Positions 61,124 through 64,000 of a stretch of 64,000 nt of DNA are shown here, in pieces. Within the stretch, counting starts at the first letter, position 1. Each line of letters opens with the position of its first letter. Under the pieces are notes generated by a model. It was given only the letters and a program-made list of their open reading frames with translations, ran no database searches and was not told the origin of the DNA. Where the stretch lies: contig CAMQGK010000566.1 in NCBI GenBank assembly GCA_947000775.1, positions 231,526-295,525 of the forward strand, written 5' to 3'. The position numbers were made by a program, and so were the translations under genes. The DNA comes from Pterois miles (taxonomy: Eukaryota; Chordata; Actinopteri; Perciformes; Scorpaenidae).

Positions 61124-61167
61124 ATGGCGTCTGTGTTAAATTCCCCTGATGGAGCTACGGGGTCTGG
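61124..61167 (+). CDS. Candidate first coding exon (U3, for array 4)
   Basis: Same ATG, frame and weak donors as in U1. Confidence 0.35.
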
Positions 61168-61495
61168 GTCCAAATACTGCTTGGCCACTTCTTCATAACT
61201 CCATCTTCCACCTAAAATAGTGGTTGTTCGTCAATGTAGGTTTAACAGGTGTGCTTGTAGGTGTTGTCGCCACGCAGCTGTGACTTGTTGACTGATGTGC
61301 ACGATATAGGTTCACCTTATTTGCCATTATTGCAATTGGAAACTAAATCATCCGTTAAATTGTGTAAATTATCCTTACACGTTTGAGCCAGAGCTTGTCA
61401 GTATTGTGTGTCACTATAAATGAATGAGATGTCCTGTCTGCCCACTTGTCCCCACTATTTCACCTTGATCACATCAATTTATTGTTGTTACACAG

Positions 61496-61613
61496 CAGCT
61501 TATCAGCTCATCAGATTTATTACAACGAGCTGCATTTCTGCCTGGGAAAGCATATAAACCCCGAGGCCTGTGTAGCTGTGCAGACGTACAATCCTCCTCT
61601 GTTGCTACAGCTG
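61496..61613 (+). CDS. Candidate second coding exon, 118 bp (U3, for array 4)
   Basis: Same exon and splice sites as 13700-13817. Confidence 0.45.
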
Positions 61614-62256
61614 GTAACCACTTTGTTTCAGTGATAGATAAGGGTGTGTGGTGTGTTTTACCCTGGTTAGTCAGTGCTATTGGCCTCTGTTACGTACATA
61701 AATGACTGTAAATCAATTATGTGTTCTGTCTATCCCATCCTGAGTTTAGTTGGCTTTAGATTTTTCCACAGTGAGATGAAGCCTACTCATGTTTTCCAGA
61801 CTCATATAACCTGTGACACCACTGATCAATGCAGATTTATTTCAACATGAATTAGTCTTCGTAGTTGATTTTCATAGCTGAAGTCTGGGAGACACTGACA
61901 GCAGACTAAGAGAAGGATCCACATTCCTGACTTGTTTCTGATCTCACAGGACAGGACTCTTCCCGGAGAGTGGACGTGAACCGAACCACACCAAGCCAGC
62001 AGCATTACACAACCAGTCTGATGTGAGGAAGCTCCAGCACCACAGCAGTCCACTCAACACACTGAACCACCTTCAGCTCCACACTCTACACACTGGACTG
62101 ATCTCATGTTTATATTAGTCAAAAAACACAAAAACTCAGCCATGTAACATGATCCTGTGTTCAGTCACATACTGATGTTGGTTAACATGAATCTTTTTCA
62201 GTAGTTAATCAATTGAAGGTTATATAAAACACCATTATTTATTTGTATTTTTAAAG

Positions 62257-62394
62257 AGACTCAGACTGAGTGTTGCTGTAGTTCAGTGGCTCCTTTACAA
62301 CAATGAAGATATGCTGATTCCCGACCAGGTCAGATGGATGACGGACCACAAGACGGACAGAACGGCAGTAAACGCCTGTGTTTACATGGCCGAC
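62257..62394 (+). CDS. 46-codon array exon, type P (first of array 4)
   Basis: Matches 14461-14598; AAAG acceptor and GTAAGT donor. Confidence 0.55.
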
Positions 62395-63010
62395 GTAAGT
62401 AAGCTGCACTTTAAAGGAACATTTTGTCATTTTGGGAAATATGCATATTGATTTTTTTAGCCAACAGTTAAACAATAAGATTTTTACCTCTGCAAATATG
62501 TAGCTGCAGCCAGCTTCAGTAGTGTCAAAGATGAAGCCTACACATGTTTTCCAGACTCATATAACCTGTGACAACACTGATCAATGCAGATTTATTTCGA
62601 CATGAATTAGTCTTCGTAGTTGATTATTGTAGCTGAAGTCTGGGAGACACTGACAGCAGACCAAGAGAAGGATCCACATTCCTGACTTGTTTCTGATCTC
62701 ACAGGACAGGACTCTTCCCAGAGAGTGAACGACAACCGAACCACACCAAGCCAGCAGCATCACACAACCAGTCTGATGTGAGGAAGCTCCAGCACCACAG
62801 CAGTCCACTCAACACACTGAACCTCCTTCAGCTCCACAATTTACACACTGGACTGATCTCATGTTTATATTAGTCAAAATAACAAAAACTCAGCCATGTA
62901 ATATGATCCTGTGTTCAGTCTCATACTGATGCTGGTTAACATGAATCTTCGTCAGTAGTAAATCAGTTGAAGGTTATATAAAACACCATTATTTATTTGT
63001 ATTTTTGCAG

Positions 63011-63148
63011 AGACTCGGACTGAGTGTTGCTGTATTTCAGTGGCTCTTTTACAACAATGAAGATATGCTGATTCCCGACCAGGTCAGATGGATGACGGAC
63101 CACAAGACGGACAGAACGGCAGGAAACGCCTGTGTTTTTGTGGACGAC
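63011..63148 (+). pseudogene. 46-codon array exon, type Q
   Basis: Matches 15215-15352; ATAAGT donor. Confidence 0.55.
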
Positions 63149-63759
63149 ATAAGTAAGCTGCACATTAAAGGAACATTTTGTCATTTTGGGAAATATGCAT
63201 ATTGATTTTCTAGCCAACAGTTAGATAAGAAGATTGTTACCACTGTAAATATGTAGCTGCAGCCAGCTTCATTAGTGTCAAAGATGAAGCCTACACATGT
63301 TTTCCAGACTCATATAACCTGTGACACCACTGATCAATGCAGATTTATTTATACATGAATTAGTCTTCGTAGTTGATTATAGCAGCTGAAGTCTGGGAGA
63401 CACTGACAGCAGACCAAGAGAAGGATGCACATTCCTGACTTGTTTCTGATCTCACAGGACAGGACTCTTCCCGGAGAGTGGACGTGAACCGAACCACACC
63501 AAGCCAGCATCATCACACAACCAGTCTGATGTGAGGAAGCTCCAGCACCACTGCAGTCCACTCAACACACTGAACCACCTTCAGCTCCACACTGTACACA
63601 CTGGACTGATCTCATGTTTATATCAATCAACAAAACAAAAACTCAGCCATGTAACATGATCCGTTGTTCAGTCTCATACTGATGTTGGTTAACATCAATC
63701 TTCTTCAGTCATAAATCAGTTGAAGGTTATATAAAACACCATAATTTGTATTTTTGCAG

Positions 63760-63897
63760 AGACTCAGACTGAGTGTTGCTGTAGTTCAGCGGCTCCTTTA
63801 CAACAATGAAGAAATGCTGATTCCCGACCAGGTCAGATGGATGACGGACCACAAGACAGACAGAACTGCAGTAAACGCCTGTGTTTACGTGGCCGAC
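63760..63897 (+). CDS. 46-codon array exon, type R-like
   Basis: Coding part matches R with one silent-looking change (ACTGCA); GTAAGT donor. Its upstream spacer is R'-like. The window ends about 100 bp downstream. Confidence 0.55.
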
Positions 63898-64000
63898 GTA
63901 AGTAAGCTGCACTTTAAAGGAACATTTTGTCATTTTGGGAAATATGCATATTGATTTTTTAGCCAACAGTTAAACAAGAAGATTTTTACCACTGTAAATA

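Larger units (their letters stand above)
47347..61774 (+). repeat. Macro-unit U3 (14,428 bp)
   Basis: Full tandem copy with the smallest complete array (four subrepeats, 47347-50283) and the constant segment 50284-61774. It is 749 bp shorter than U2, exactly the Q-to-R exon spacing there (33406 to 34155), so one subrepeat has been lost. Confidence 0.95.
61775..64000 (+). repeat. Macro-unit U4 (3' end outside window)
   Basis: Start of a fifth unit: the opening of a subrepeat array (exon types P, Q and an R-like copy) cut by the window end. The large tandem array therefore continues beyond both window edges. Confidence 0.93.
61775..64000 (+). repeat. 753-bp subrepeat array 4 (at least 3 copies, cut)
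   Basis: Exon starts at 62257, 63011 and 63760; order P, Q, R-like. The spacer just before the third exon carries GATCCGTTGTTCAG and TTCAGTCATAAATCAG, marks of the spacer before R' (17471) in array 1, so this copy is an R/R' mosaic. Confidence 0.93.

Noticed and set aside
1..64000. CRISPR-like or bacterial satellite array
   Set aside because: The repeat is ~753 bp with internal exon and splice sites, and the surroundings are eukaryotic transposons and introns.

Overview
The window looks like teleost fish nuclear DNA. It carries a fragment of a fish-like ilf3 (NF90) gene, fish-type Tc1, piggyBac, hAT, LINE and tRNA-derived SINE remnants, consensus GT-AG splice sites with introns of about 80 nt, and no prokaryotic gene organisation. 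There are no rRNA genes, functional tRNA genes or CRISPR arrays.

The whole window is one nested tandem repeat. A macro-unit of about 14.4 to 18.2 kb occurs as a partial copy U0 (1-13978), three full copies U1 (13979-32169), U2 (32170-47346) and U3 (47347-61774), and a partial copy U4 (61775-64000). The copies look almost identical; most length difference comes from an internal array of ~753-bp subrepeats that opens each unit. The arrays hold at least 4 (one partial), 9, 5, 4 and at least 3 subrepeats. Each subrepeat contains one 138-bp, 46-codon exon on the + strand, in phase 0 at both ends, after a pyrimidine-rich acceptor. The donor is intact (GTAAGT) in some subtypes and broken (AT, CT, TT) in others. 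I do not recognise the encoded peptide.

Each array is followed by a constant ~11.5-kb segment, in this order (U0 positions): Tc1 3' end (2366-2682); unassigned spacer; two exons of a truncated ilf3-like gene (3756-4137); a 3'-truncated piggyBac N-terminus on the - strand (4138-5019); a - strand two-exon coiled-coil gene (5889-6895); a short likely promoter interval shared with a + strand multi-exon transcript without a convincing ORF (7400-8505); a SINE with perfect 11-bp target duplications (9377-9746); a deleted LINE 3' end (10050-11000); a CCAAT/ETS promoter with a first splice donor (11386-11531); a 1241-bp non-autonomous hAT with 8-bp target duplication (11989-13229); then an ATG in good context 13 bp beyond the hAT duplication, a 118-bp candidate exon (13700-13817), and the next array.

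The best joint reading is that each promoter, ATG and 118-bp exon forms the 5' end of a gene whose body is the following array, so the window would hold four 5' ends plus one array tail. Exon phases are compatible throughout, and because array exons are frame-neutral, array size can change by unequal exchange without shifting frame. Subtype order (P-Q-R-S-R'-Q'-T-U-V; P-Q-R-U-V; P-Q-U-V; P-Q-R...; ...T-T-U-V) keeps the array ends fixed while the interior is lost, gained and recombined. The coiled-coil gene, intact in all four complete constant segments, is the most convincing protein-coding gene.
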